DNA of 64,000 nucleotides from Neisseria sicca. GTDB taxonomy: Bacteria > Pseudomonadota > Gammaproteobacteria > Burkholderiales > Neisseriaceae. Below are positions 1 through 7,092 of this stretch, piece after piece. The stretch lies in NCBI RefSeq assembly GCF_017753665.1, contig NZ_CP072524.1, positions 868,001-932,000 on the forward strand. Reading direction: 5' to 3'. A program made the translations under genes and the position numbers. Within the stretch, counting starts at the first letter, position 1. Every line of letters begins with the position of its first letter. Under the pieces are notes generated by a model. That model did not search any database and was not told the DNA's origin. It was given only the letters and a program-made list of their open reading frames with translations.

Positions 1-90
1 CAGCCTGGAAGACATACAATCAAAATAAACGATTGGAAAAACAGATTAAATGTTTTAAAAGAAAAAGCAAAAGCTGAATGTTCTAGATAA
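1..90 (+). CDS. C-terminal tail of an Rhs-type toxin (5' end outside window)
   Basis: The window opens in an AT-rich reading frame of 29 codons, ending CSR-stop at 88-90. It is basic (start QPGRHTIKIND) and lies 19 bases upstream of an ankyrin-repeat gene of the immunity type seen elsewhere in this array. By position this is the last part of an Rhs C-terminal toxin, possibly of the full-length expressed rhs gene. Too little remains to name a toxin family. Confidence 0.5.
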   Translation, partial: QPGRHTIKINDWKNRLNVLKEKAKAECSR

Positions 91-109
91 AATTGTTTGG
101 AGAGTAAAT

Positions 110-496
110 ATGAATAATCTTTTAACAAAACTTTTTTTGAAATACCAAGACTACCCTAGTTTTTTTAGTAGTAATCCTATCACCTCAGTACATGACTTAG
201 GTTCTATGGGAGAAACATTATTAAATTTAGCAGTTAATTCTCAATCTAAAAAAGATGTTATCTTGCTAATAGAAAATGGAGCTAATGTCAATCAACAGGG
301 CGAATTAAATTTTACTCCTATTCAAAATGCTTGTCTTCACGGAAATATTGATATTATTGAAATTCTTTTAAAGAATGGTGCTAAAACAAATATAAAAAAT
401 GAGTTTGGATATGACGCAAAGCATTATGCAACGGAAGAATATCATGATAAAAAAAAATCTAAAGAGATAATGAATTTATTGAGAAATTATAAGTAA
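110..496 (+). CDS. Ankyrin-repeat immunity protein
   Basis: This gene encodes a 128-residue cytosolic protein with about three ankyrin-like helical repeats (TLLNLAVNSQS, TPIQNACLHGNIDIIEILLKN, NIKNEFG). It has a GGAG ribosome site 8 bases before the ATG. It follows the toxin tail ending at 90, so the inferred role is neutralising that toxin. It is clearly paralogous to the 129-residue protein at 26300-26686 (shared VNQ.G.L..TP...AC..GNI, KN..NEFG), yet that copy follows an unrelated toxin as far as can be seen. Base composition is about 70% AT, like all immunity genes here. Confidence 0.75.
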   Translation: MNNLLTKLFLKYQDYPSFFSSNPITSVHDLGSMGETLLNLAVNSQSKKDVILLIENGANVNQQGELNFTPIQNACLHGNIDIIEILLKNGAKTNIKNEFGYDAKHYATEEYHDKKKSKEIMNLLRNYK

Positions 497-547
497 TTGA
501 TTAAATCATATTAATGGCGAGCCAACAAAACCGTAATAAGGTCGCTG

Positions 548-1011
548 CATTACAACTTCTTCAGGTATTATGAGCCGAGAATGTTCAAGGATGGATTGAT
601 CCACTGGGGTTATGGGGAGCACTTTTAGCTCGAGTAATACCAGTAGTTATTAGTGCTATCTCCAAATTAGCATCAAAGTTAAAATGCGGAAAGTGTGCTG
701 CTGCAATACCTAGAACAGTTTCATTTAGCGGCAACCAATTTCAGAAAAAATTTAAACATGCTTCTGATTTTGGTATTAGAGGTAATTACTCAAAAGCTAA
801 CGTAGAAGCATTTAAACAAGCAATAGAAAAGCATATCCAATCTTCTAGTACCTCAATAATTCAAGGCACTTATAGAGGAGAGCCAGTGGTTCACTTCCTT
901 AACAAATCTAATGGGTTAAATGTTATAACCAAAAAATCTGGCGATTTTATAAGTGGTTGGAAATTAAATCCCAGTCAGTTACAAAATGTAGTTTCTCGAG
1001 GAGCATTATAA
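548..1011 (+). pseudogene. Decayed Rhs core fused to colicin D-like toxin tail
   Basis: Bases 548-576 encode the Rhs core motif [10 protein letters not shown] in one frame. The sequence then jumps, with the NQDP...NLY segment missing, into a second frame open from 574 that reads ENVQGWIDPLGLWG and continues to a stop at 1009-1011. The tail contains KFKHASDFGIRGNYSK, GTYRGEPVVHF and SGDFISGWKL. This order of motifs resembles the colicin D tRNA-Arg nuclease domain, as recalled from the family. The core deletion and frameshift make the unit silent, but the toxin domain itself looks intact and could be reactivated by recombination. Confidence 0.6.
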
Positions 1012-1015
1012 TATT

Positions 1016-1249
1016 ATGGAAATTAAAAAAGAGTCTAACGACTATATTATTAAATTTAACAAACATGAAGTCTTAGTTTTTTTTGAATGGCTTGTTAAGT
1101 TCGTTGAAAATAATGAAATTATTGATGAAGCTGAGCAAAAAATACTATATGACTTAGAATGCTTATTAGAATCCACATTAGAAGAACCTTTTATGGAGAA
1201 TTATAAAGATCTAATACATATAGCTAAAAAATCTATTATCAATAATTAG
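1016..1249 (+). CDS. Small acidic immunity protein, partner of colicin D-like tail
   Basis: A 77-residue, acidic, predominantly helical protein begins 4 bases after the toxin stop at 1011. Tight spacing behind a toxin tail and small size argue for an immunity role; colicin D immunity protein is of similar size and all-helical. I cannot confirm homology by eye. There is no signal peptide, which fits a cytosolic nuclease target. Confidence 0.6.
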   Translation: MEIKKESNDYIIKFNKHEVLVFFEWLVKFVENNEIIDEAEQKILYDLECLLESTLEEPFMENYKDLIHIAKKSIINN

Positions 1250-1280
1250 CAAGCTGTAGATTGAGACGAGCCTCAACAAA

Positions 1281-1514
1281 TTGGTTAAAGTCCAAATCTT
1301 CAAAAAAGACGGCACAAAAGAAACTTGGGCATACAGCTACGACGCCTTGGGTAGAAGGATAGGCAAAGGCCGTCTGAAAAACGGAGAAGTTTCAGACGGC
1401 CTCGAAAACCAAACCCGCTTCGTTTGGGACGGCAGCCATTTGCTGCAAGAAGTCCGCTCGGACGGCAGGTATACTTACATCTACACCGATCAAGAATCCT
1501 ACGAACGAAATAAC
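1281..1514 (+). pseudogene. Rhs YD-repeat fragment lacking its toxin
   Basis: This is a 230-bp GC-rich piece of the Rhs core (KVQIFKKDGTKETWAYSYD, GRRIGKGRLKN, WDGSHLLQE, GRYTYIYTDQESYE) nearly identical to the segment around 4590-4805. It contains a DUS-like stretch at 1370-1382. It breaks off at SYER and is joined in frame to an AT-rich immunity-like gene, so all of the distal core and the toxin are missing. Confidence 0.75.
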
Positions 1515-1838
1515 ATGAATTCTATTTTTAAATTAAATGAAAAATTGGAAAACTTACCTTCTATTTTAAGTATTGAAGATGAATTATTTTTTATTGATAG
1601 ATTACAAACGTTACCTATTGATGAAATTAAAAAAAATAAAGAAATATTTAAGAGAATTATCTTAGCTATACAAGAGTCTCATCAAGACAACGGTATATTT
1701 GAGATAACTGATGAAAATATTAAGATTTTCTTTGAATTTGTTATCTGGATTAGAAATTTAAAAAAACTATATAACCTTGATTTTGAGAAATATATAGATG
1801 GGTTAGATACAAATTTTGATGGTTCAAAACAAATTTGA
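1515..1838 (+). CDS. Orphan immunity-type protein
   Basis: An ATG at 1515 begins a 107-residue AT-rich protein (MNSIFKLNEKLENLPSILS...) rich in predicted helices. It lies directly behind an Rhs fragment, in frame with it, with the toxin gone. No known family is recognised. Position and composition are those of an orphan immunity gene, which would protect against kin carrying the lost toxin. Confidence 0.5.
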   Translation: MNSIFKLNEKLENLPSILSIEDELFFIDRLQTLPIDEIKKNKEIFKRIILAIQESHQDNGIFEITDENIKIFFEFVIWIRNLKKLYNLDFEKYIDGLDTNFDGSKQI

Positions 1839-1860
1839 TCCTCAAATGAAAAAACTATAC

Positions 1861-1935
1861 AGCAAGCCGTAGCCTGCATACATATAGAGTGCATATCCTA
1901 AGGCACGCACGCAGCCTCTTGTTCCAATGACTTAT
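1861..1935 (+). repeat. Inter-cassette spacer repeat, degenerate copy
   Basis: The stretch beginning AAGCCGTAGCCTGCAT and continuing through GTGCATA...GCACGCACGCAGC resembles the spacers at 6062-6130, 12768-12835 and 26708-26790. It sits between an immunity gene and the next Rhs unit, followed at once by a DUS inverted repeat. Confidence 0.5.
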
Positions 1936-1967
1936 CAGGTCGTCTGAAAATCTTTTCAGACGACCTG
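1936..1967. terminator. DUS inverted repeat between cassettes
   Basis: CAGGTCGTCTGAAAA and its complement are separated by 2 bases, forming a 15-bp stem. It could stop transcription from the upstream immunity gene and also mark the unit for DNA uptake. Confidence 0.7.
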
Positions 1968-1972
1968 AGCAG

Positions 1973-4900
1973 GGTCGTCTGTTCCCGCTGCCGGAAGTCG
2001 ATGAAGACGACGAAGAGCCGGTATTGTTCGAGAGCGAACAGATTTGGTTCAGTAAAAATCCGGACGGGCATTATGTCATTGCTTCGTTGGACGGTTCGAT
2101 AGCGCTGCGTTTTGCGCCTTTGGTGGTGGCGGAAGACGGTTCGGACGAAGACGCCACCCTCTTCCCGCTGGTGGCGGTGGAAGACGCCAACGGCAACCAT
2201 CAGCGTTTCGTCTATCATCCGCTGACCGGTCTGCCGCAATACGTCATCGACGGCAACGGCCGGGTGTTCTCGCTGAACTTCGGCAATGTGGCGGACGAAC
2301 AGTCGCCTAAAATGCGGCTGCTGTCGGTTTCGTTGTTGGAAGGTTTGCCGGTCTTCGGCGAAACGGTCCGGGTCGGCAGTCCGCTGGTCCGCTACGAATA
2401 CAACGGCAGCGGCGACCTGATCCGCGTCATCGGCCGCGACGGCGCGGTCAAACGCAGCTTCGGCTATAAAAACAATCTGATGGTGTCGCACACGGATGCG
2501 GCAGGTTTGGTATCGGAATACGAATACGACCATTACACCCCGACCGGCAAGGTGTTGCGCAACTGGACTTCTTTGGGCGAGGAATGGCGTTTTACCTATC
2601 ACGACGGCTATACCGAAGTCACCGACGTGTTGGGCCGTACCGAGCAATATCATTACGACTACAACAACGAGTTGACCAAACGGGTGTTTGCCGACGGCAG
2701 CGCCGTATTGATGGAACGCGACAGTTTGGGCCGTCTGCTCAGCCACACCGATGCGATGGGGCGCGTTACCCGTTATCAGTACAGCAACGAGGGGCAGGTT
2801 GAAACCATCGTCCGCCCCGACGGCGCCATCCTGCATTTCGACTATGACGACTGCTACCGCCTGATCCGTAAAAGCGATGCGGAAGGCCGTTATGACGGCT
2901 ATACCTACGACGAAGCGGGCAACCTGCTGACCCATACCGACCCGCTGAAGCATACCACCCGTTTCGAATACGCCGACAACGGTCTGTTGCTGTCGGTAAC
3001 CGATCCGAACGGCAGCAGTACCGCCTATCACTACAATGAAAACCGTCAGCCCGACCTCATTACCGACTGCTCCGGTTACGAAACCAAACTGGCCTACACC
3101 CCCGAAGGACAGTTGGCGCGCATTACCGATGCGCTGGGACAGCACACCGAATACCATTACGACGCCGACCAAAACCTCACCCTCGCCCTCTATCCCGACG
3201 GCAGCAAAGAGACCTTCGGCTACGATGCCGCAGGTCGTCTGAAAACCCATACCGACGGCGAAGGCCATACCACTTCCTACGAATACGGCCAAGACGGTCT
3301 GCCGACCCGACGCACCAATGCCTTGGGCCATACCTTCGGCTACCATTACGACAAAGCCCGCCGCTTAGTCGGCCTCACCAATGAAAACGGTGCGCGCTAC
3401 CGCTTTGCCTACGACGTCCTCGACCGCCTGATTGCCGAAAGCGGCTTCGACCATAAACTGACCGGCTACCGCTACAACGCCGGCAACGAGCTGGTCGAGC
3501 AGCGCGAATTCGGCGACGATGCCTCCCTCGCCGCCAAACTGATGGCGCAGTTGGGCGGACAGCCCGTCCCCAAAAGAGACGCCGCCCCGCTTTCAGACGA
3601 CCTCGACAGCCAAACCCCGCTGCGGATTACCGAGTTCAAACGCGATGTATTGGGACGGCTGATCCACACCCTCGCCCGCGATAACGACCAAGTTCAGGAA
3701 ACCGCTTACCAATACGACCCGGACGGCAACCTCGTCCGCGCCGCTAACCGCCACAGCATCACCTGCTTCGACTACAACGAAAACGGCCAGCTTATCGCCC
3801 AGCACCAATGGAAAGTGCCGTCCAAAGAAGAGAACGCTCAAAACGGCCTGCCCGACACCGACTGGCGCGATGCGCAGTACGACATGCTGTACCTGCCCGT
3901 TACCGAAACCGTCCGCTACCACTACGACTTCAACGGCAACCGCACCGCCACCGTCCTGCCCGACGGCAGACAAATCAACTACCTGTATTACGGCAGCGGC
4001 CACCTGCACCAAATCAGCCTCGACGACGAAGTCATCACCGACATCGAACGCGATCGGCTGCACCGCGAAATCTTCCGCACACAGGGTAAACTCGCCAGCC
4101 GTTACGAACTCGATCCCCTAGGCCGTCTGAAAAGGCAAATTGCCGCACTCAACGAGCTGACGCAGACCGAGACTGCTAAAAATGCAGTAACATCGGTCTA
4201 TGCCGTCAAACGCAGCTACGGCTACGACCGTACCGGCAACCTGACCCACAGTACCGACCAACGGACAGGAACGACCCGGTTCGAGTACGACAAACTGGGC
4301 AGGATTACCCAAGCGGGCAGCGAACGGTTCGCCTTCGACCCCGCACACAATATCCTCGACATCCCGACGGAAAAGGTCAAACCATACCCTGCCCCCTCTC
4401 CCGCGGGAGAGGGTCGGGGAGAGGGCAAAACGACCGCGCCGCTTTCAGACGACCGTTCCATCATCACCGACAACCGCCTGAAAACCTACAACGGCACGAC
4501 CTATTACTACGACGACCTCGGCAACCTCATCCACCGCGAACTGGCCGACGGCGAAGTGCAGAACTATTTCTACGACCTGCACGACCAACTGGTTAAAGCC
4601 GAAATTTTCAAGAAAGACGGCAGCAAAGAAACTTGGTCGTACACCTACGACGCCTTGGGCAGAAGGATAGGCAAAGGCCGTCTGAAAACAGACGACAGCC
4701 TAGAAGACGAAACCCGCTTCGTTTGGGACGGCAGCCATTTACTGCAAGAAATCCACCCGGACGGCAGGTATACCTATATCTACACCGACCCGGATTCTTA
4801 CGAACCTTTAGCACAGATTCGCAATTGGACAACCGAAGACGGAGAAAACCGACAACAAACCCACTACTTCCACTGCGACCAAATCGGCATCCCAAGAGAG

Positions 4901-5599
4901 ATGACCGATAAAGACGGCAACCTCTTGTGGTTCGGCAACTATACCGGCTGGGGTCGTCTGAAAGAGGAAACCAAGGTAACGGATAGCGCATACCAGCCCT
5001 TCCGCCTGCAAAACCAGTATGCCGACCGTGAAACGGGGCTGCATTACAACTTCTTCAGGTATTACGAGCCTGATGCGGGTCGGTTTGTGAATCAGGATCC
5101 GATTGGGTTGATGGGTGGAAGCAATTTTTATAACTACTCCCCAAATGTACAAGCTTGGGTAGATTTATATGGATTGTCATCTGGTTGTAATGACGGAGAT
5201 GAAAAAGATAGCAAACTAATTAACCAAAAAGAATTAAAACGGATTTTAGATAAAATAGGTACAGATCCACATGCATTTAAAGCTGATTATGTTGGCAAAC
5301 GAGCTGTATCTCATTATGATGTTTATAAACAAAATAAAACTGGAGAACTTTTATTAAGAAGAAAAAATTCTTCTGAATTTATTAGAACAGGAATTGGCTG
5401 CGATGATGATTTACCTCCTCCTACTGCACCAGAAACAAAATGTTCATCAACACAAGCAAAAAAACGATCTGATAACAAAAATTATTGGTATATTGCTGGT
5501 CTTGCAGTTGTTGCTGCTGTAGCTATAGTCAGCCCCTTAGATGGGCCTTTTGGTGATGCAGCTGCTCTTGGTGCTTTGGGTAGTGCTTTATCGCAATAA
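1973..5599 (+). CDS. 5'-truncated Rhs protein with variable toxin tail (cassette 1)
   Basis: The frame is open from 1931 and Rhs homology starts at 1973 (GRLFPLPEVDEDD), so the N-terminus (PAAR or export region) is absent. The only nearby start is a TTG at 2024 with no good ribosome site. About 1050 residues of YD repeats follow, then the core [17 protein letters not shown] and NQDPIGLMGG at 5029-5115. The 150-residue AT-rich tail has DPHAFKADYVGKRAVSHYD and ends in a hydrophobic, glycine/alanine-rich segment. From memory it is reminiscent of 'polymorphic toxin type 33', but this is not certain. It is probably a silent donor of repeats plus toxin. Confidence 0.85.
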   Translation, partial: GRLFPLPEVDEDDEEPVLFESEQIWFSKNPDGHYVIASLDGSIALRFAPLVVAEDGSDEDATLFPLVAVEDANGNHQRFVYHPLTGLPQYVIDGNGRVFSLNFGNVADEQSPKMRLLSVSLLEGLPVFGETVRVGSPLVRYEYNGSGDLIRVIGRDGAVKRSFGYKNNLMVSHTDAAGLVSEYEYDHYTPTGKVLRNWTSLGEEWRFTYHDGYTEVTDVLGRTEQYHYDYNNELTKRVFADGSAVLMERDSLGRLLSHTDAMGRVTRYQYSNEGQVETIVRPDGAILHFDYDDCYRLIRKSDAEGRYDGYTYDEAGNLLTHTDPLKHTTRFEYADNGLLLSVTDPNGSSTAYHYNENRQPDLITDCSGYETKLAYTPEGQLARITDALGQHTEYHYDADQNLTLALYPDGSKETFGYDAAGRLKTHTDGEGHTTSYEYGQDGLPTRRTNALGHTFGYHYDKARRLVGLTNENGARYRFAYDVLDRLIAESGFDHKLTGYRYNAGNELVEQREFGDDASLAAKLMAQLGGQPVPKRDAAPLSDDLDSQTPLRITEFKRDVLGRLIHTLARDNDQVQETAYQYDPDGNLVRAANRHSITCFDYNENGQLIAQHQWKVPSKEENAQNGLPDTDWRDAQYDMLYLPVTETVRYHYDFNGNRTATVLPDGRQINYLYYGSGHLHQISLDDEVITDIERDRLHREIFRTQGKLASRYELDPLGRLKRQIAALNELTQTETAKNAVTSVYAVKRSYGYDRTGNLTHSTDQRTGTTRFEYDKLGRITQAGSERFAFDPAHNILDIPTEKVKPYPAPSPAGEGRGEGKTTAPLSDDRSIITDNRLKTYNGTTYYYDDLGNLIHRELADGEVQNYFYDLHDQLVKAEIFKKDGSKETWSYTYDALGRRIGKGRLKTDDSLEDETRFVWDGSHLLQEIHPDGRYTYIYTDPDSYEPLAQIRNWTTEDGENRQQTHYFHCDQIGIPREMTDKDGNLLWFGNYTGWGRLKEETKVTDSAYQPFRLQNQYADRETGLHYNFFRYYEPDAGRFVNQDPIGLMGGSNFYNYSPNVQAWVDLYGLSSGCNDGDEKDSKLINQKELKRILDKIGTDPHAFKADYVGKRAVSHYDVYKQNKTGELLLRRKNSSEFIRTGIGCDDDLPPPTAPETKCSSTQAKKRSDNKNYWYIAGLAVVAAVAIVSPLDGPFGDAAALGALGSALSQ

Positions 5600-5616
5600 A
5601 ACAACATAAGGTTTCA

Positions 5617-6030
5617 ATGATGCTGAATAATTCAATTGAAGTAACATTTTATATGGAATCAAATGATTACATCAACATGAAAGAAATAGACAAAATACTT
5701 AATATTAAAAATGCTGAATTTTATAGCAAGGGAGATTTATTTACCTCACCAAATAAAAAGGTCCAATTTATAATTGAACAGTCTTACTATTCTTTTGGCA
5801 TAGATAAAGAGGAAAATTTAAAGGAAAAAATTAATAAAATTATAAAAAAAATAGAAAGCATAAAGAAGAATTTAAATTACATATTTAAAAAATATAAACT
5901 AAATAAAGAGCTTATAATTTACAGCTGGGGTAACGATGAGGCCACTCGTGAATATAAAATCTCCTTAAATCAAATTCAATTATTATCTGAGTTAGGTATA
6001 GAGTTAAAAATCATTCATTATAATTTTTAG
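5617..6030 (+). CDS. Immunity protein, DUF4279-like (partner of cassette 1)
   Basis: This 137-residue protein starts 17 bases after the toxin stop, with AAGG upstream of the first ATG. The order IEVTFYMESNDYINMKEID, then LNIKNAEFYSKGD, then a lysine-rich helical middle and ELIIYSWGNDEA resembles DUF4279 proteins, which commonly accompany polymorphic toxins. The assignment is from motif memory only. It is cytosolic and about 75% AT in base composition. Confidence 0.65.
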   Translation: MMLNNSIEVTFYMESNDYINMKEIDKILNIKNAEFYSKGDLFTSPNKKVQFIIEQSYYSFGIDKEENLKEKINKIIKKIESIKKNLNYIFKKYKLNKELIIYSWGNDEATREYKISLNQIQLLSELGIELKIIHYNF

Positions 6031-6127
6031 CAAGCGTAGGTTGGGTCGAGACCCAACAACAAGCCGTAGTCGGCATGAAACCTCAAATTCCGCCGTAGCG
6101 TGGGTGCGGTAATCATGCTGTTTCTAC
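6031..6127 (+). repeat. Inter-cassette spacer repeat
   Basis: It contains GTAGGTTGGGTCGAGACCCAACAA (palindromic GTTGGGTC/GACCCAAC) followed by AAGCCGTAGTCGGCATGAAACC and GCTGTTTCTACTTTTC. The same blocks recur at 12768-12835, 15565-15600, 21912-21950, 25396-25430 and 26708-26790. It has no coding potential. Confidence 0.55.
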
Positions 6128-6167
6128 TTTTCAGACGACCTCAATCCTTTTTCGAGGTCGTCTGAAA
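6128..6167. terminator. DUS inverted repeat
   Basis: TTTTCAGACGACCTC and GAGGTCGTCTGAAA flank an 11-base loop. It closes the cassette 1 unit and abuts the IS630-type insertion. Confidence 0.7.
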
Positions 6168-6172
6168 TATAG

Positions 6173-6766
6173 TCAATTAAAATCAAAATAGGACACTAGC
6201 GCATCGTCAAATCGGGCGTAATCAGACAAAACGGTTCGCAGATACCGCTTAATATTCGCCCACACCTTCTCAATCGGGTTGAGCTCAGGTGAATAAGGTG
6301 CAAGAGGTAATACCTTATGGCCCAATTTTTCCGCCATTTCCCGTAAGACATCCATACGGTGAAATCGTGCATTATCTAAAATAATTACCGATTTTTGAGT
6401 CAATGCGGGCAGTAGGCATTGCTGAAACCACGCTTCAAAAAAGACTCCGGTCATCGTATTTTGATAAACCATCGGAGCAATCAGCCGGTTGCCGACTTGT
6501 GCGGACACCAGAGATAAGCGTCGGTATCTTTTTCCACTTATCTGCGCTTTCACTATTCGCCCTCTCAGGCTGCGGGCATAGGGACGGAACAGGTAGCGGT
6601 CAAATCCTGTTTCATCCAAATAAACACGTTGGTAGTCGGAAAATTCGGCCAGCTGTGTCAAATAATGCGTTACTTTGGCCGGGTCTTGTTCTTTGTAAGT
6701 GGTGGTCTTTTTTTGCGCGTCATCCCCATCTGTTTGAGTGCATAGCAAACGGCGGCTGGCGTACAA
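6173..6766 (-). CDS. IS630 transposase, C-terminal DDE frame
   Basis: This is the catalytic half, overlapping the N-terminal frame by 97 bases. The DDE signature is visible: YLDETGF (first Asp), IILDNARFHR (second Asp) and YSPELNPIEKVWANIKR (Glu). It has no convincing start of its own, so it is likely expressed by frameshifting at the A7 run. Its last codons and stop lie in the terminal inverted repeat. Confidence 0.85.
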   Translation of the reverse strand: MYASRRLLCTQTDGDDAQKKTTTYKEQDPAKVTHYLTQLAEFSDYQRVYLDETGFDRYLFRPYARSLRGRIVKAQISGKRYRRLSLVSAQVGNRLIAPMVYQNTMTGVFFEAWFQQCLLPALTQKSVIILDNARFHRMDVLREMAEKLGHKVLPLAPYSPELNPIEKVWANIKRYLRTVLSDYARFDDALVSYFDFN

Positions 6767-7020
6767 TCAAAATGTTTGGCGATTTCATGCAGATAGGCAT
6801 CCTGGTGTTGCTCAACATATTGAGCCAGTTTTTGCCTATCCAATTTGACGGCATTTAGACCGGTAACTTGATGTTTTAGGCTGCCTGTTTGTTTTTTAAG
6901 GCGAATCCACAGGTAAAGTGTGTTTCTTGACAAGTTAAACGTTGCTGCGGTTTGGCTGATGTTTTTGCATTGTTCGTAATAGTTTAAAGCTTTGTTTCTT
7001 AAGTCCGCAGAGTATGCCAT
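6670..7020 (-). CDS. IS630 transposase, N-terminal frame (DNA binding)
   Basis: The 116-residue product starts MAYSADLRNKALNYYEQ and has two helix-turn-helix segments (ISQTAATFNLSRNTLYLW and LHEIAKHFDCTPAAVCYAL) that bind the terminal repeats. The frame ends at a run of seven A residues (T 6708-6714 on the plus strand) shared with the catalytic frame. A -1 shift there would join the two into one transposase, as in other IS630 members. Confidence 0.85.
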   Translation of the reverse strand: MAYSADLRNKALNYYEQCKNISQTAATFNLSRNTLYLWIRLKKQTGSLKHQVTGLNAVKLDRQKLAQYVEQHQDAYLHEIAKHFDCTPAAVCYALKQMGMTRKKRPPLTKNKTRPK

Positions 7021-7092
7021 GGTTAAACCTTCAAAGTTGAGTATTGTACTATTTTGTTTTTAATTGACTATATTTCTTCCGTAACAATCTAA

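Larger units (their letters stand above)
6170..7070 (-). mobile_element. IS630-family insertion sequence
   Basis: The element is 901 bp, with ends TATAGTCAATTAAAA and TTTTTAATTGACTATA as inverted repeats and a TA duplication (6168-6169, 7071-7072), typical of the IS630/Tc1-mariner group. It carries two overlapping transposase frames on the minus strand. The uninterrupted target survives at 26821-26850 (GAAATATTTATTCCTTAAC versus GAAATA|TTTCTTCCGTAAC), which shows that the element split a spacer and the start of the next Rhs unit. Confidence 0.85.

Noticed and set aside
2024..2026. TTG as the true start of Rhs cassette 1
   Set aside because: No Shine-Dalgarno sequence precedes it and Rhs homology extends upstream to 1973, so the gene is truncated rather than starting here.
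1898..3346. A 482-codon open frame on the minus strand opposite the Rhs repeats
   Set aside because: It is a mirror of the GC-rich Rhs coding frame. The plus frame has the YD-repeat protein signature, and similar minus frames recur opposite every cassette.
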